A DNA stretch of 64,000 nucleotides, from the NCBI GenBank assembly GCA_036986135.1, contig BTQZ01000006.1, positions 25,267 through 89,266 of the forward strand. The letters run 5' to 3'. The position numbers and the translations under genes were made by a program. Of the stretch, positions 24,107-32,969 are shown one piece after another (the stretch's first letter is position 1; each line of letters opens with the position of its first letter). The notes under the pieces are model-generated. The model was not told the DNA's origin and did no database searches. It worked only from the letters and a program-made list of their open reading frames with translations. The stretch comes from JADFRG01 sp036986135 (GTDB lineage Bacteria; Chloroflexota; Anaerolineae; Anaerolineales; E44-bin32).

Positions 24107-25237
24107 CTATATCTCGGCCGTACCCACCCGCGAGCGGGTGAATCCGGGCCAGCGGGAAGCCAGCTGATAGACCTTGCTGACGTCCTGCGCGGTCACCAGC
24201 CCCAGGAACTGATCGCCTTCTACCACTGGAAGCGCCTGCGCCCCGGCTTCGCTCAGCAGCTGATGGGCAACGTACAGCTTTTCGTCAGGCGATACCGGCT
24301 GTAGGTCGGTCCGCATGAAGCTTCCCGCCAGTCCATCCGGGCCGGCTTTCTTCAGGGCCTCGGCCAGCCGGTTATGCGTCAGGACACCGAGCAACCTGTC
24401 GCCGTCGCATACCGGTAAATCGGGCTGGAAGGAGCTCATCGTGAGGGCGATCGCCTCATGCAGCGTCGATTGCGGGGTCAGCGACCAGACTTGCCCGGAA
24501 TAGGCCTCCCGCACGGTGACCTCGCCCAGCACGCGGCGCATCAGCGCCAGACGTCCCTCTTGCCTGGCCGCACCGAAGATGAAGATCGCGATCAGGACCA
24601 GGAAGAAACCTCCATTGAAGAATCCCCACAGCCCCATCAACGCCGCCATGCCTTGCCCGATGGTGACCGCCAGCGTGGTGGCTCGCGTGTAGTCGATGCG
24701 CATGGCGAGCAGCGAGCGCAGGATGCGGCCCCCATCCATGGGAAAGGCGGGCAGCAAGTTGAACAGCCCCAGAAACAAATTGGCTGCAAAGATGTAGCCA
24801 AAAACCGCCCCGATGGTGATGCCCGCCGGCAGCCGTATCGCCAACTGGAAACCGAGATCCAGACCATAGGCCAATCCCAATACCGCCAACAGCGCGGCCA
24901 GGGCGAAGTTCACCAGCGGACCTGCCACGGAGATAACAAATTCCTGACTTGGCTTCTCGGGCATGCGCCCCAGCTCCGCGACGCCTCCAATCGGCAGGAG
25001 CACGATTTGTTTCACTTGAATTCCATACGACTGAGCCGCGATGCTGTGCCCGAGCTCGTGGAGCACGACGATCACGAACAGGATGGACGTCACCAGGACG
25101 CCAAACACCGCTCCCGTCAGGCCCCGCCCGGTGATCAACGAAAACTGGATCGCGGCGAAGACCAGAATTAACGGGAAGGTGAAGTGCATCCGAAGTTGGA
25201 TGCCGCGCACCTTGAATAATGGGATTCCTCGGTCCAT
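24107..25237 (-). CDS. M50 site-2 protease family protein with CBS pair
   Basis: 376 residues from ATG 25237, which has GGGAGG six bases upstream. Several membrane helices; zinc motif HELGH at 60-64 and the third ligand in LLPAFPMDGGRIL (D168). Residues about 245-376 form two CBS domains (LTPQSTLHEAIALTMSSF; FMRTDLQPVSPDEKLYVAHQ). It belongs to the FtsH-independent S2P/SpoIVFB-like group 3 that cleaves membrane substrates, with CBS domains sensing adenine nucleotides. Its own promoter (25335-25362) and terminator make it monocistronic. Confidence 0.92.
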   Translation of the reverse strand: MDRGIPLFKVRGIQLRMHFTFPLILVFAAIQFSLITGRGLTGAVFGVLVTSILFVIVVLHELGHSIAAQSYGIQVKQIVLLPIGGVAELGRMPEKPSQEFVISVAGPLVNFALAALLAVLGLAYGLDLGFQLAIRLPAGITIGAVFGYIFAANLFLGLFNLLPAFPMDGGRILRSLLAMRIDYTRATTLAVTIGQGMAALMGLWGFFNGGFFLVLIAIFIFGAARQEGRLALMRRVLGEVTVREAYSGQVWSLTPQSTLHEAIALTMSSFQPDLPVCDGDRLLGVLTHNRLAEALKKAGPDGLAGSFMRTDLQPVSPDEKLYVAHQLLSEAGAQALPVVEGDQFLGLVTAQDVSKVYQLASRWPGFTRSRVGTAEI

Positions 25238-25334
25238 GTCTACCTCCCTCAACGCGCCAAGCGCTTGCATTCCGCGCACGGGCGCCGCTCACAGGCGGCA
25301 CAAGCAACGCTCCCGGGCGCCACGCGCGCAGACA

Positions 25335-25362
25335 GTTATCCTTGCGCCTTTGATGGTGTCAA
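25335..25362 (-). promoter_or_regulatory. Promoter of the M50 protease gene
   Basis: Minus-strand TTGACA (25357-25362), 16 bases, GATAAC (25335-25340), about 98 bases before the ATG. Confidence 0.5.
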
Positions 25363-25417
25363 TTATCTCTCCCTTACGTTATAGAAGTGTTAGTGAGGAG
25401 TGATTGCGAGTTGGGTC

Positions 25418-26047
25418 TTAAGCCCTGCCGCGTGCTTCAACCGCTAGCTGTTCGAAGAAGCTAATGAGCACCTTCTCGCGTTCGCCGGCCAAACGGCGCG
25501 CGGATTCGGTGTAGAGCCGATCCTTCACGTTCCGCAGCTTGAATAGATACTCATGGTAGGCGCTGTGGGGCTCGCCGGGTTCGCTCTCTCCCGATTCCAG
25601 GAACTTCTCCGAGGGCTCTGAGAAGATCGGCTGATCGGCTTGAATTGCATATCCGATTGTGCGGGCTACTCCAAACGCGCCTACGACGTCCAATTTATCG
25701 GCGTCGAACAGGATCTTGGCTTCCAAGGATTTGGGAAGCTGGTTGCCCCGATAACGATGGCTCGCAATGCAGTGGGCTACGGCCCGGACCCGATCGCTTG
25801 GCCAGCCTTCGTCTTGAAGTACCTGCCGAGCAAACTCGGCGGAGGAATTCTCGTGCTGGGCTCGGTCTTTTCGAGGATCCGCTCCCGCCGCATCATGGAG
25901 CAGCGCCGCAGCGCGTAGGATATCCAGGTCGGCGCCCAGCTCCGCCCCGATCTCCTCCGCGGTCCGCATCACGCGCAGCACATGATCGAACCCGTGCACC
26001 GGGTCGTTCTCCGGGTACCAGCAGCTCGCTTGCTCAATGGTAGGCAT
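25418..26047 (-). CDS. HD domain phosphohydrolase
   Basis: 209 residues. The HD-domain metal residues are visible: H18 in DPVHGFDH, the HD doublet H51-D52 in AALLHDAAG, His in HCIASHRYRG and Asp in KILFDADKLD. Members hydrolyse nucleotides or phosphate esters; this one resembles the stand-alone YedJ-like group. It is separated from btuD by 21 bases on the same strand, so it may be read through from the vitamin B12 operon. Confidence 0.88.
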   Translation of the reverse strand: MPTIEQASCWYPENDPVHGFDHVLRVMRTAEEIGAELGADLDILRAAALLHDAAGADPRKDRAQHENSSAEFARQVLQDEGWPSDRVRAVAHCIASHRYRGNQLPKSLEAKILFDADKLDVVGAFGVARTIGYAIQADQPIFSEPSEKFLESGESEPGEPHSAYHEYLFKLRNVKDRLYTESARRLAGEREKVLISFFEQLAVEARGRA

Positions 26048-26068
26048 AAAGAAGCTTCGACTTGAAGT

Positions 26069-26851
26069 TTACTCGGCGGAAAGGACCAAAGGCTTGCCGT
26101 CCACCGGGCTGGGCACCACGTGGATGCGGATGCCGTAAGCCTCCGCGAGCAAGTCTGGATCCAGGACCTCTTCCGGATCTCCGATCCGCCGCACAACTCC
26201 ATCGGAAAGCAGCACGACCCGATCGGCAAATTTGGAGACCAGGTTGAGATCATGCAGCGCCATGAGCACCGCCAGGTCCCGCTCCTTGGCCAGGCGCCGG
26301 ACCAGCCCAAGCACTCGATCTTGATGGCGCAGGTCCAGGTGGGCGGTGGGCTCATCCAATAGCATGATGGGAGAGGCCTGCGCCAGTGCGCGCGCGATCA
26401 GCAATCGCTGCTGTTCGCCGCCGGAGAGCTCCTCGATCGGCCGCTCTGCCATGTCCAGCGTTTCGGTCTGAACCATGGCCTCCATGGCCAGCTTGCGGTC
26501 CTCTTGCGATTCGGTCTCGAACCATCCCAGGTAAGGGGTGCGGCCCATTAAAACCACGTCCAACGCCCGGAATGTCGGCGGCAGGTTTGTGGCCTGTGGC
26601 ACTACGGACACCAATTGAGCTCTGGCGGAGGGGGATAACTCGTGCAGAGAACTGCCGTTGATCCCGACCCGTCCGCTCAGCGGCGGCAGCCTCCCACTCG
26701 CCACGCGCACGATGGTGGATTTGCCCACCCCGTTCGGGCCAATTACCGCCAGCACTTCCCCCGGCACGACCTCCAACGTTACGCCCCGCAGCACGGTCAG
26801 GTCCCGATAGCCCATGTCCACGCTCTCCAGCGCGAGGCTTGGATTTACCAC
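26069..26851 (-). CDS. btuD: Vitamin B12 ABC transporter ATP-binding protein
   Basis: 260 residues from GTG 26851, which overlaps the permease stop by seven bases. Walker A GPNGVGKST (about 38-46), signature LSGGEQQRL, Walker B IMLLDEPTAHLD and switch His in MALHDLN. It is of the FecE/BtuD/HmuV class. The frame remains open upstream but that part overlaps the permease and shows no homology. Assignment to cobalamin comes from the riboswitch controlling the operon. Confidence 0.88.
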   Translation of the reverse strand: MVNPSLALESVDMGYRDLTVLRGVTLEVVPGEVLAVIGPNGVGKSTIVRVASGRLPPLSGRVGINGSSLHELSPSARAQLVSVVPQATNLPPTFRALDVVLMGRTPYLGWFETESQEDRKLAMEAMVQTETLDMAERPIEELSGGEQQRLLIARALAQASPIMLLDEPTAHLDLRHQDRVLGLVRRLAKERDLAVLMALHDLNLVSKFADRVVLLSDGVVRRIGDPEEVLDPDLLAEAYGIRIHVVPSPVDGKPLVLSAE

Positions 26852-27891
26852 GCCCGCAGCCTCCGCTTCGATCGCGCCAGCAGGTAGAGGAAGAATGGCG
26901 CGCCGACGACGGCGGTCACGACCCCCAGGGGCAGCACGCGCGGCGAGATGATGGATCGCGCCACAATATCTGCGACCAACAGGAAGCTTGCCCCAAGCAG
27001 GGTAGCGAGCGGCAGCAGGCGTCGGTAGCTCGTCCCCCACAGCAGCCGCGCAAGATGGGGAACCACCAATCCGACAAAGGCGATGATGCCGAGGAATGCC
27101 ACCGCGGTGGCCGCCGCAAGAGAAGCGGCAACCACGATGACCAGCTTCACGCGGTCGACATCCAGTCCGAGCTGCCCGGCTTGCTCATCTCCGAATTGCA
27201 GGACGTCGAGAGAACGTCCCATCGTGAGCAGTATTGCCAGGGCGAGCGCCACGTAGGGCAGCGCGGCCACCACCGGCCCCCAGCCCCCGAGCGCAAACCC
27301 TCCCACCATCCACGTCACGGCGCGATGCAGCTCTGAAGTGGATAACAGCATGGTCATGCTGGTAATAGCGGTGGCGAAGGAGCTCACTGCAACTCCAGCT
27401 AGGATTAACGTCGTCACGGGCGTGGATCGGCCCACCCGGGCAAGTGCGTAAACGAGCGCCACCGTCAACAGGGCTCCCACGAAGGCCGCCGCGGGGATCG
27501 CCGCCATGCCCAATAAGTCGGCCGGCCATTGGGCGGACATCGCCAGCACGGCCGCCAGCCCCGCTCCAGCGGCAACACCGATCACGTAGGGATCGGCCAA
27601 CGGGTTGCGGAATAAACCCTGAAAGGCGGTCCCGCTTGCTCCAAGCGCCATACCGGCCAGAGCGACTAAGATCAGGTTTGGAAGCCGGATTTCGTACAGG
27701 ATGGTGGCGAACGCCGGAGGATTCTCGCTTCCAAATTCACCCAGGGGTGAAAGCAGGATGCCTGCTACCACGTCGATGGGAATCGACACCGCGCCAATGG
27801 CCACACTCGCCACAATTGCCGCGAACAGTGCCCCGACGGTCCAGATCCAGGGCGAAATCCTGCGCCCAGAAGAAGCCGCAGCGGACTTCAA
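26845..27891 (-). CDS. btuC: Vitamin B12 ABC transporter permease (FecCD family)
   Basis: 348 residues with about nine to ten helices. The FecCD signatures are GTAFQGLFRNPLADPYVIG and LGASGTAF, then GLVVPHLARLLWG and RVLPLGVVTAVVGAPFFLYL. It starts with TTG 27891, which overlaps the TGA of btuF (TTGA), so translation is coupled. Forms the B12 channel with BtuD. Confidence 0.88.
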   Translation of the reverse strand: MKSAAASSGRRISPWIWTVGALFAAIVASVAIGAVSIPIDVVAGILLSPLGEFGSENPPAFATILYEIRLPNLILVALAGMALGASGTAFQGLFRNPLADPYVIGVAAGAGLAAVLAMSAQWPADLLGMAAIPAAAFVGALLTVALVYALARVGRSTPVTTLILAGVAVSSFATAITSMTMLLSTSELHRAVTWMVGGFALGGWGPVVAALPYVALALAILLTMGRSLDVLQFGDEQAGQLGLDVDRVKLVIVVAASLAAATAVAFLGIIAFVGLVVPHLARLLWGTSYRRLLPLATLLGASFLLVADIVARSIISPRVLPLGVVTAVVGAPFFLYLLARSKRRLRAW

Positions 27892-28865
27892 TCAAACAAC
27901 TCCGGGTGCAGCGCGCGGGCCATGGCTTCCAGGGCGTCTACGAGGCGGGGTCCGGGTCGATCCACCCAGTTTGTGTCAATAGGGATCACGCGCCCGGCCT
28001 GCACGGCCGCAATTCCGTCCCAGCCTGGCCGCTCGGACAGCGTTTCCACGGTGGTGACGACGAATGCACCCTCTCCATAGACAATTACCTCCGGATCCTG
28101 GATCACGAGCTGCTCTATGTCGATTTGCCCCCAGCCTTGGATTCCGGAAGCCACATTTCCGCCGCCCGCCAATTCGATTAGCAGGTCCTGGAAAGTGCCA
28201 GCTCCAGTCGTCCAGGGCGCACTCGGATCGCTTCCATCAATCTCATAAAAGACGCTGACTCGATCGCTGTCGCCCGTTGCCGAGATGACATTCTCTACCC
28301 TTGCACGCAGATTCGCAGCCAGCTCGCTTGCCTCGGCAGAATGACCGGTCAGCTCTCCAACCGTTTCAAGATTATCGTAGAGCCCCTCAAAGTCCGGTGG
28401 ATTGGCCAACACGAAGGTCGTGAGGCCCAGCGCCTCCAGGGACTGAAGCTGCTCGGGGGCGGTGATGTCGGCCGCCAGTACAAGATCGGGATCGAGAGCC
28501 AGGATCGCTTCGGTGTTTAGCTCTCCAAAGGTGCTGCCGATGCTGGCTACCTCCGCCGCCTGGGCCGGATAGTCCGACACCTCATCTCGACCCACGACCT
28601 GCGATCCGGCGCCAATAGCGAACAGCATCTCTGTGTTGGAGGGGGCGAGAGAGACGATCCGCGCCGCGGGACCCTCCAGGGAGATCTCGCGGCCAAGACC
28701 ATCGGTCACCTGCAGCGGGCCGGCTGGTGAATCGGCCGGGGTCGCACAGGCCGTGAGCAGCAACGCCAGAGCCAAGCTGATGAGCCCGAACCCTCTTACT
28801 AAGTATTGCCGGCCGGCTCTTCTGAATCTTATGTCAAGTGTACGAGCGATCGGTTGAGATTGCAT
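27888..28865 (-). CDS. btuF: Vitamin B12-binding lipoprotein
   Basis: 325 residues. A signal sequence (VRGFGLISLALALLLTAC) ends in a lipobox with Cys at 41, so it is anchored outside the membrane. The mature part is the helical-backbone TroA/BtuF fold: RIVSLAPSNTEMLFAIGAG, VGRDEVSDYP and AGRVIPIDTNWVDRPGPRL. AGGAG lies six bases before ATG 28865. First gene of btuFCD behind a cobalamin riboswitch. Confidence 0.9.
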   Translation of the reverse strand: MQSQPIARTLDIRFRRAGRQYLVRGFGLISLALALLLTACATPADSPAGPLQVTDGLGREISLEGPAARIVSLAPSNTEMLFAIGAGSQVVGRDEVSDYPAQAAEVASIGSTFGELNTEAILALDPDLVLAADITAPEQLQSLEALGLTTFVLANPPDFEGLYDNLETVGELTGHSAEASELAANLRARVENVISATGDSDRVSVFYEIDGSDPSAPWTTGAGTFQDLLIELAGGGNVASGIQGWGQIDIEQLVIQDPEVIVYGEGAFVVTTVETLSERPGWDGIAAVQAGRVIPIDTNWVDRPGPRLVDALEAMARALHPELFD

Positions 28866-28975
28866 GGCGCGCTCCTATTGGGCTGCTGGTGTGGGATGAG
28901 TGTGTTGAAGGTGAGGAAAGAACAAAGCCTTCCCCCACTTCGGGAAGGCCTGGGACCACCTTGGGGTGGGTCCAT
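28829..28975 (-). CDS. Possible 48-codon leader ORF spanning the btu attenuator
   Basis: ATG 28975 is preceded by AAAGGAGG six bases upstream, the best ribosome site in the area. The frame encodes MDPPQGGPRPSRSGG and so on to TAA at 28831-28829. It runs across the terminator hairpin and overlaps the btuF start out of frame. It may be a true leader peptide, or the ribosome site may be chance. No homology is recognised. Confidence 0.35.
   Translation of the reverse strand: MDPPQGGPRPSRSGGRLCSFLTFNTLIPHQQPNRSAPCNLNRSLVHLT
28912..28949 (-). terminator. Intrinsic terminator (attenuator) of the btu leader
   Basis: GCCTTCCC (28927-28934) and GGGAAGGC (28942-28949) form an 8-bp stem with a 7-base loop. 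On the minus strand TTTGTTCTTTCC follows. It lies between the riboswitch and btuF, consistent with premature termination when B12 is bound. Confidence 0.7.
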
Positions 28976-29016
28976 GCGCAACCTCCTTTCCACGAAGGGG
29001 TATTCAGCGCGGGGCG

Positions 29017-29217
29017 GAGGTGGGTATCCTGACTTGCACGCCCGATCAGCTCTTCAAATGCCTCTGATCGCGCGGCTTACAGTTGCGGGACAGCGCCGGA
29101 CTGCCTTCGGCAGCCTTTGAGGTCAGCGAAGATGCCTGAGCATCCGAAGTCCTCGAGGCAACCAAAGTTCACCGGCTTCCCCTTGATGGCCTCCGCATCC
29201 GGGCGGTAGGCCACCTC
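29017..29217 (-). ncRNA. Cobalamin riboswitch upstream of btuFCD
   Basis: The minus strand carries the family's conserved blocks in order: AAGGGGAAGCCGGTGAA, AGTCCGGCGCTGTCCCGCAA then CTGTAAGCCG, and AAGTCAGGATACCCACC. The ends GAGGTGG (29211-29217) and CCACCTC (29017-29023) form the closing helix P1. About 60 bases, with their own hairpin (GATGC-TCAG-GCATC), are inserted between the GGTGAA and AGTCCGG blocks. The intrinsic terminator follows before btuF, so control is probably transcriptional, turning uptake off when cobalamin is plentiful. Confidence 0.9.
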
Positions 29218-29241
29218 GGCCCCTCATGCTATATTAACCGT

Positions 29242-29270
29242 ACTATATCCACCGACAGTGAAGCGGTCAA
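29242..29270 (-). promoter_or_regulatory. Promoter of the btuFCD operon
   Basis: Minus-strand TTGACC (29265-29270), exactly 17 bases, TATAGT (29242-29247). Transcription would begin near 29235, about 18 bases before the riboswitch P1 helix. Confidence 0.75.
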
Positions 29271-29520
29271 GGTTCCTTGCACGCAGAGTGCCCAGGGGCG
29301 AGCATCTGTAAGATGCTCTTACGCGGCTTTGCTGCGGCGAAATCACGCACGCACTTGGCCGAGCAATCATCCATCACGCATGATAAAATCCACCGGTTGT
29401 CGCTGGGCAACAAACCGAATCGATAATGCAAGTCCCCGCAAGAGGGCGGTTCCTGGCTCTGCTAGAGAATCCGCAACACTCCTCTCCACGAGCTTCATTC
29501 AAACAAAGGTAAACAAATAA

Positions 29521-31167
29521 ATGAGTAGCAAGACTTTACGGCTGGTTCCCCTAGGGGGACTGGGCGAAATCGGCAAGAACATGATGTCGGTCGAGTACGG
29601 GGATAACATCCTCATCATCGATACCGGGATCATGTTCCCCGAAAACGACATGCTCGGGATTGACTACGTCATCCCCGACTTCCGCTACCTGGAAGACAAG
29701 GCCGACAAGGTGCGCGGCATCGTCGTCACGCACGGCCACGAAGACCACACCGGCGCCATCCGCCACGTGATGGAGCTGATCGACGCGCCGATCTACGCCA
29801 CCAAGCTGACCCGCGGACTGCTGGAGGTCAAGTTGAGCCGGAGCGGGATGCTCAACGACGTCACGCTGAATACTATCAACGCCGGCGACGTGGTGAACAT
29901 CGGCCCCTTTGAAATCGAGTTCTTCCATGTCTGCCACTCCATCCCGGACTGCGTCGGGATGGGGATCACCACTCCGGCTGGATTGATCGTGCACACCGCC
30001 GACTATAAGTTCGATCACACTCCCGTAGACGGCTGGCCCACCGACTTCGGCAAGCTGGGCGAGCTCGGCGGCCGGGGCGTGCTGGCACTTCTGGCCGACT
30101 CGACCAACGCGGATGAACCCGGCTGGACCCCTTCGGAAGCGGTGATCGACCCGGCGTTTGACGAGTTATTCAGGGCTGCCGAGGGGCGCATCCTCGTCGC
30201 CTCGTTCGCCTCGCTGATCTCACGCGTCCAGCAGGTGGCAAACGCCGCACAGCGCTACGGACGAAAGATGGCGATCGTCGGCCGCAGCATGCGCGACAAC
30301 ACCAAGATGGCCCGCAAGTTGGGCTACCTGGACGTTCCCGACGACCTTATCGTCGAGCTCGAATCGACGCTAAAGATGGACCCGGCCAGCGTGGTGCTGA
30401 TGTGCACCGGCACGCAGGGCGAGCCCTCCTCGATCATGGGGCGTCTGTCGACCGGCACCAACCGCCAATTCGATCTGATGGAAGGCGATACGATCGTGCT
30501 CTCTTCCCACGCCATCCCGGGCAACGAAGAGATGATCCACCGCACAATTAACCGTCTGTTCTCCCGCGGCGCCCACGTGATTTACGACCCGATCGCCGAC
30601 GTCCACGTGTCGGGCCACGCCAGCCAAGAAGAAATGAAGCTGATGCTGGAGCTGGTCAAGCCCAAGCACCTGATCCCGGTGCACGGTGAGCTGCGCCATC
30701 TTCGACAACACGCTGCGCTGGCGCGACAGATCGGTATGGATGATTCTTCCATCGCAGTCGTCGAAAACGGCACGGTGGTCGAATTCAAGGACGGGATCAT
30801 GAAAATCGGCGAGCGCGTCCCCGGTGGGTATGTGTTTGTTGATGGAAGTGGTGTGGGTGACATCGGTCCGCGCGTGATGCGAGAGCGCGAGGCGCTCGCC
30901 AAAGACGGTTTTGTGGCGGTTCACCTAACTCTGGACGCCAAGAACGGCGCACTTGGCAGGGAACCCGAGATCGTTTCCAAGGGTTTTGTGTTTGTGCGCG
31001 ACGCGGAAGAGCTCTTCGAGCACGCTCGAAGGAGAATTCGTGATGTGGCAAAGGAGGCCGATCGCGGCGATCTCAAAGACAAGATCGAGAAGGATCTGAG
31101 TCGCTTCTTCTATGCCGAAACCAAGCGCCGTCCGATGGTGATGGTTTTTACCAGCCCCACTGAATGA
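29521..31167 (+). CDS. rnj: Ribonuclease J
   Basis: 548 residues. Metallo-beta-lactamase/beta-CASP ribonuclease: GGLGEIGKNMMSVEY start, zinc motif THGHEDHTGAI, HTADYKFDHTPVDG, LLADSTNADEPG and the beta-CASP VSGHASQEE with IPVHGELRH. The C-terminal dimer domain ends KRRPMVMVFTS. It has 5'-3' exonuclease and endonuclease activity in mRNA decay and rRNA maturation. AAAGG precedes ATG 29521. The 270 bases upstream, towards the btu promoter, show no confident promoter or RNA element on the plus strand. Confidence 0.96.
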   Translation: MSSKTLRLVPLGGLGEIGKNMMSVEYGDNILIIDTGIMFPENDMLGIDYVIPDFRYLEDKADKVRGIVVTHGHEDHTGAIRHVMELIDAPIYATKLTRGLLEVKLSRSGMLNDVTLNTINAGDVVNIGPFEIEFFHVCHSIPDCVGMGITTPAGLIVHTADYKFDHTPVDGWPTDFGKLGELGGRGVLALLADSTNADEPGWTPSEAVIDPAFDELFRAAEGRILVASFASLISRVQQVANAAQRYGRKMAIVGRSMRDNTKMARKLGYLDVPDDLIVELESTLKMDPASVVLMCTGTQGEPSSIMGRLSTGTNRQFDLMEGDTIVLSSHAIPGNEEMIHRTINRLFSRGAHVIYDPIADVHVSGHASQEEMKLMLELVKPKHLIPVHGELRHLRQHAALARQIGMDDSSIAVVENGTVVEFKDGIMKIGERVPGGYVFVDGSGVGDIGPRVMREREALAKDGFVAVHLTLDAKNGALGREPEIVSKGFVFVRDAEELFEHARRRIRDVAKEADRGDLKDKIEKDLSRFFYAETKRRPMVMVFTSPTE

Positions 31168-31187
31168 GCAGAATCGAACCGTGCCTG

Positions 31188-31215
31188 TTGCGTACGCACT
31201 TGGCATGCGTATAAT
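31188..31215 (+). promoter_or_regulatory. Promoter of the parvulin lipoprotein gene
   Basis: TTGCGT (31188-31193), 16 bases, perfect TATAAT (31210-31215). It ends 10 bases before ATG 31226, so the leader is near zero length. The position inside the longer open frame argues that the true start is 31226 and not 31181. Confidence 0.6.
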
Positions 31216-31225
31216 GCCCCGCGCC

Positions 31226-32101
31226 ATGCGGGCCGGAACGGCAGCGCTCGCACTTAGCGTGTTGGCGGCTGCGTGCAGCCTTCAAGGGGGTACTACAGAG
31301 GTGCCGGAGCCGACCGCCACCGCGACGGCGGTCCCCGCAACCGCTACCCCCACGCCGGAGCCGGCGGCGGCCTACGTAAACGGTGAGGCCATCACTCTGG
31401 CAGCCTTCGAACGTGAGGTCGCGCGCTTCGAGGCTGCAAATGCGGCGCTTGGCATTGACCTTGCAACATTGGGCGATTACCGGGCTGAGGTGCTCGACCA
31501 GTTGATGGACCTCAGCCTATTGGCGCAATTTGCCGTGAATCAGGGCATGGAACTCAGCGAAGCAGAGTTGGATGAACGTTTCCAGGCGGTCGTGGCCTCG
31601 GCTGGCGTGCCTGCGGGCTACACCGAAGATGAATTCCGCATCGATCTCCGTCGAGAGATCCTGGCAGCCAAAGCCGTCGGCTCGATCACGGATGTGCTGC
31701 CATCGCAGGTCGAACATACAAGCGCTCGACACATCCTGGTTGCGACGCTCGAAGAAGCTGAGGCGCTGCTGGATGATCTCGCCAACGGAGCTGATTTTGG
31801 CACTTTGGCAGTGATTCACTCGAGAGACCCAAGCACCCGGCCGGCCGGTGGCGAGCTCGGCTGGTTTCCAAAGGGCCTTCTCACGATGCCCGAAGTGGAA
31901 GAGGCCGCTTTCAGCCTGCAGCCCGGAGAGGTTAGCGACGTGATCGAAACCGCGCTGGGGTTCCACATCCTGGAGGTTCTGGGCCGGGAAGATCGGCCTC
32001 TTGTGGGCGAAACGTTGACACAATACCGTGTAGCAGCGGTCCAGCAATGGCTGGCCGAACAGCGTCAGCGGGCCGAAATCGAGATATTCATTGAAGGCTG
32101 A
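31226..32101 (+). CDS. Peptidyl-prolyl cis-trans isomerase lipoprotein (parvulin/PrsA-SurA type)
   Basis: 291 residues from ATG 31226. Signal peptide MRAGTAALALSVLAAAC with lipobox Cys 17, then a Thr/Pro-rich linker (PTATATAVPATATPTPEP). A SurA-N-like helical region (LDQLMDLSLLAQFAVNQG) follows, then a parvulin domain with ARHILVATLEEAEAL, GGELGWFPKG and LQPGEVSDVIETALGFHI. Folds secreted proteins at the outer face of the membrane. 59 bases upstream of the next plus-strand gene. Confidence 0.9.
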   Translation: MRAGTAALALSVLAAACSLQGGTTEVPEPTATATAVPATATPTPEPAAAYVNGEAITLAAFEREVARFEAANAALGIDLATLGDYRAEVLDQLMDLSLLAQFAVNQGMELSEAELDERFQAVVASAGVPAGYTEDEFRIDLRREILAAKAVGSITDVLPSQVEHTSARHILVATLEEAEALLDDLANGADFGTLAVIHSRDPSTRPAGGELGWFPKGLLTMPEVEEAAFSLQPGEVSDVIETALGFHILEVLGREDRPLVGETLTQYRVAAVQQWLAEQRQRAEIEIFIEG

Positions 32102-32161
32102 GATAGGACCACTAGGACATTCGCGTTCTAGGGCTAATTAAGAGATCAGGAGTCTGAGCAA

Positions 32162-32926
32162 ATGGATGATCCCTTTGACCCAAGCCCGCGAGGCGGCGGA
32201 TTGAACATCGGGCGGCTGATTCTGAATGTTCTCACGGCCATCGTGCTGCTGGTAACTCTGTACGTAGGCTTCCGATTCGCAATGATCTTCCTCAATCCTC
32301 AATCATCGCTTAACCCTTATCCGCCGCCCACACTACCGGCGACCCTCGGTCCACCGACGCCGACCAACACACCGGCAATCATGCTGCCGACCGAGATTCC
32401 GCCGAGCTCGACACCGCGTCCGCTGCCCACCATTGTTCCCTCGGCGACCGTGACGCCGGAAGCCAGCTTAACTCCGGTTATTACGGTCACTCCCGAAGGC
32501 TCCCCGCAGGCGACCGCGGAAGGCAATGCGCAGTTTGAGCTGCAGACCGGAAGCCCGACCTATATTCCGGACGAGCGTGGATGTGGGTATATGGGCGTGG
32601 GCGGGAAGGTCTACGACCTGCAGGGAGCGCCGATCGTCGGCCTGGCTGTGAGGGTGAGCGGTGAGCTGGCCGGAACACCGATCGGACCGCTCGATACCCT
32701 GACCGGCAGCGCAGCGGACCGCTTTGGCTTCGGCGGTTATTACTTCGAGCTCTCCGATACTCCCACCGCAAGCGAAGACACCTTATCGCTGCAGGTGCTG
32801 GACGCCAGCAGCGGACTCGAGCTCTCAGACCTCGTCTTCCTCACCACATACGATAACTGCGAGCAGAATCTGGTGTTTGTCAACTGGGCACAGTCTGAAT
32901 CGAATGACCCGAACCAAGACAATTAA
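32162..32926 (+). CDS. Membrane-anchored Thr/Pro-rich extracellular protein
   Basis: 254 residues. One N-terminal membrane helix (ILNVLTAIVLLVTLYVGFRF) without a lipobox, then about 90 residues of Pro/Thr-rich linker. A C-terminal domain follows whose segment YMGVGGKVYDLQGAPIVGLA resembles carboxypeptidase-regulatory-like or SdrD-B-like beta-sandwiches. CGYMG and DNCEQN could form a disulfide. AGGAG lies upstream of ATG 32162. Probably an envelope structural or binding protein; function not known. Confidence 0.75.
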   Translation: MDDPFDPSPRGGGLNIGRLILNVLTAIVLLVTLYVGFRFAMIFLNPQSSLNPYPPPTLPATLGPPTPTNTPAIMLPTEIPPSSTPRPLPTIVPSATVTPEASLTPVITVTPEGSPQATAEGNAQFELQTGSPTYIPDERGCGYMGVGGKVYDLQGAPIVGLAVRVSGELAGTPIGPLDTLTGSAADRFGFGGYYFELSDTPTASEDTLSLQVLDASSGLELSDLVFLTTYDNCEQNLVFVNWAQSESNDPNQDN

Positions 32927-32930
32927 GAGA

Positions 32931-32946
32931 CCGTTCCAAGGGACGG
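32931..32946. terminator. Weak terminator between convergent genes
   Basis: CCGTTCC-AA-GGGACGG forms a short G:U-containing hairpin between the stops of two convergent genes. On the minus strand TCTCTTAATTGTCTT follows, which favours use by the polysaccharide operon. Confidence 0.35.
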
Positions 32947-32969
32947 CCTCCCTAATTTCCGAGATCTCC

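Noticed and set aside
24458..25171. 237-codon plus-strand open frame antisense to the M50 protease
   Set aside because: The composition is a shadow of a GC-rich membrane protein, with no ribosome site or family match, while the minus strand encodes a clear protease.
27444..28181. 245-codon plus-strand open frame over btuC and btuF
   Set aside because: Arg/Pro-rich shadow of the minus-strand genes, with no recognisable domain.
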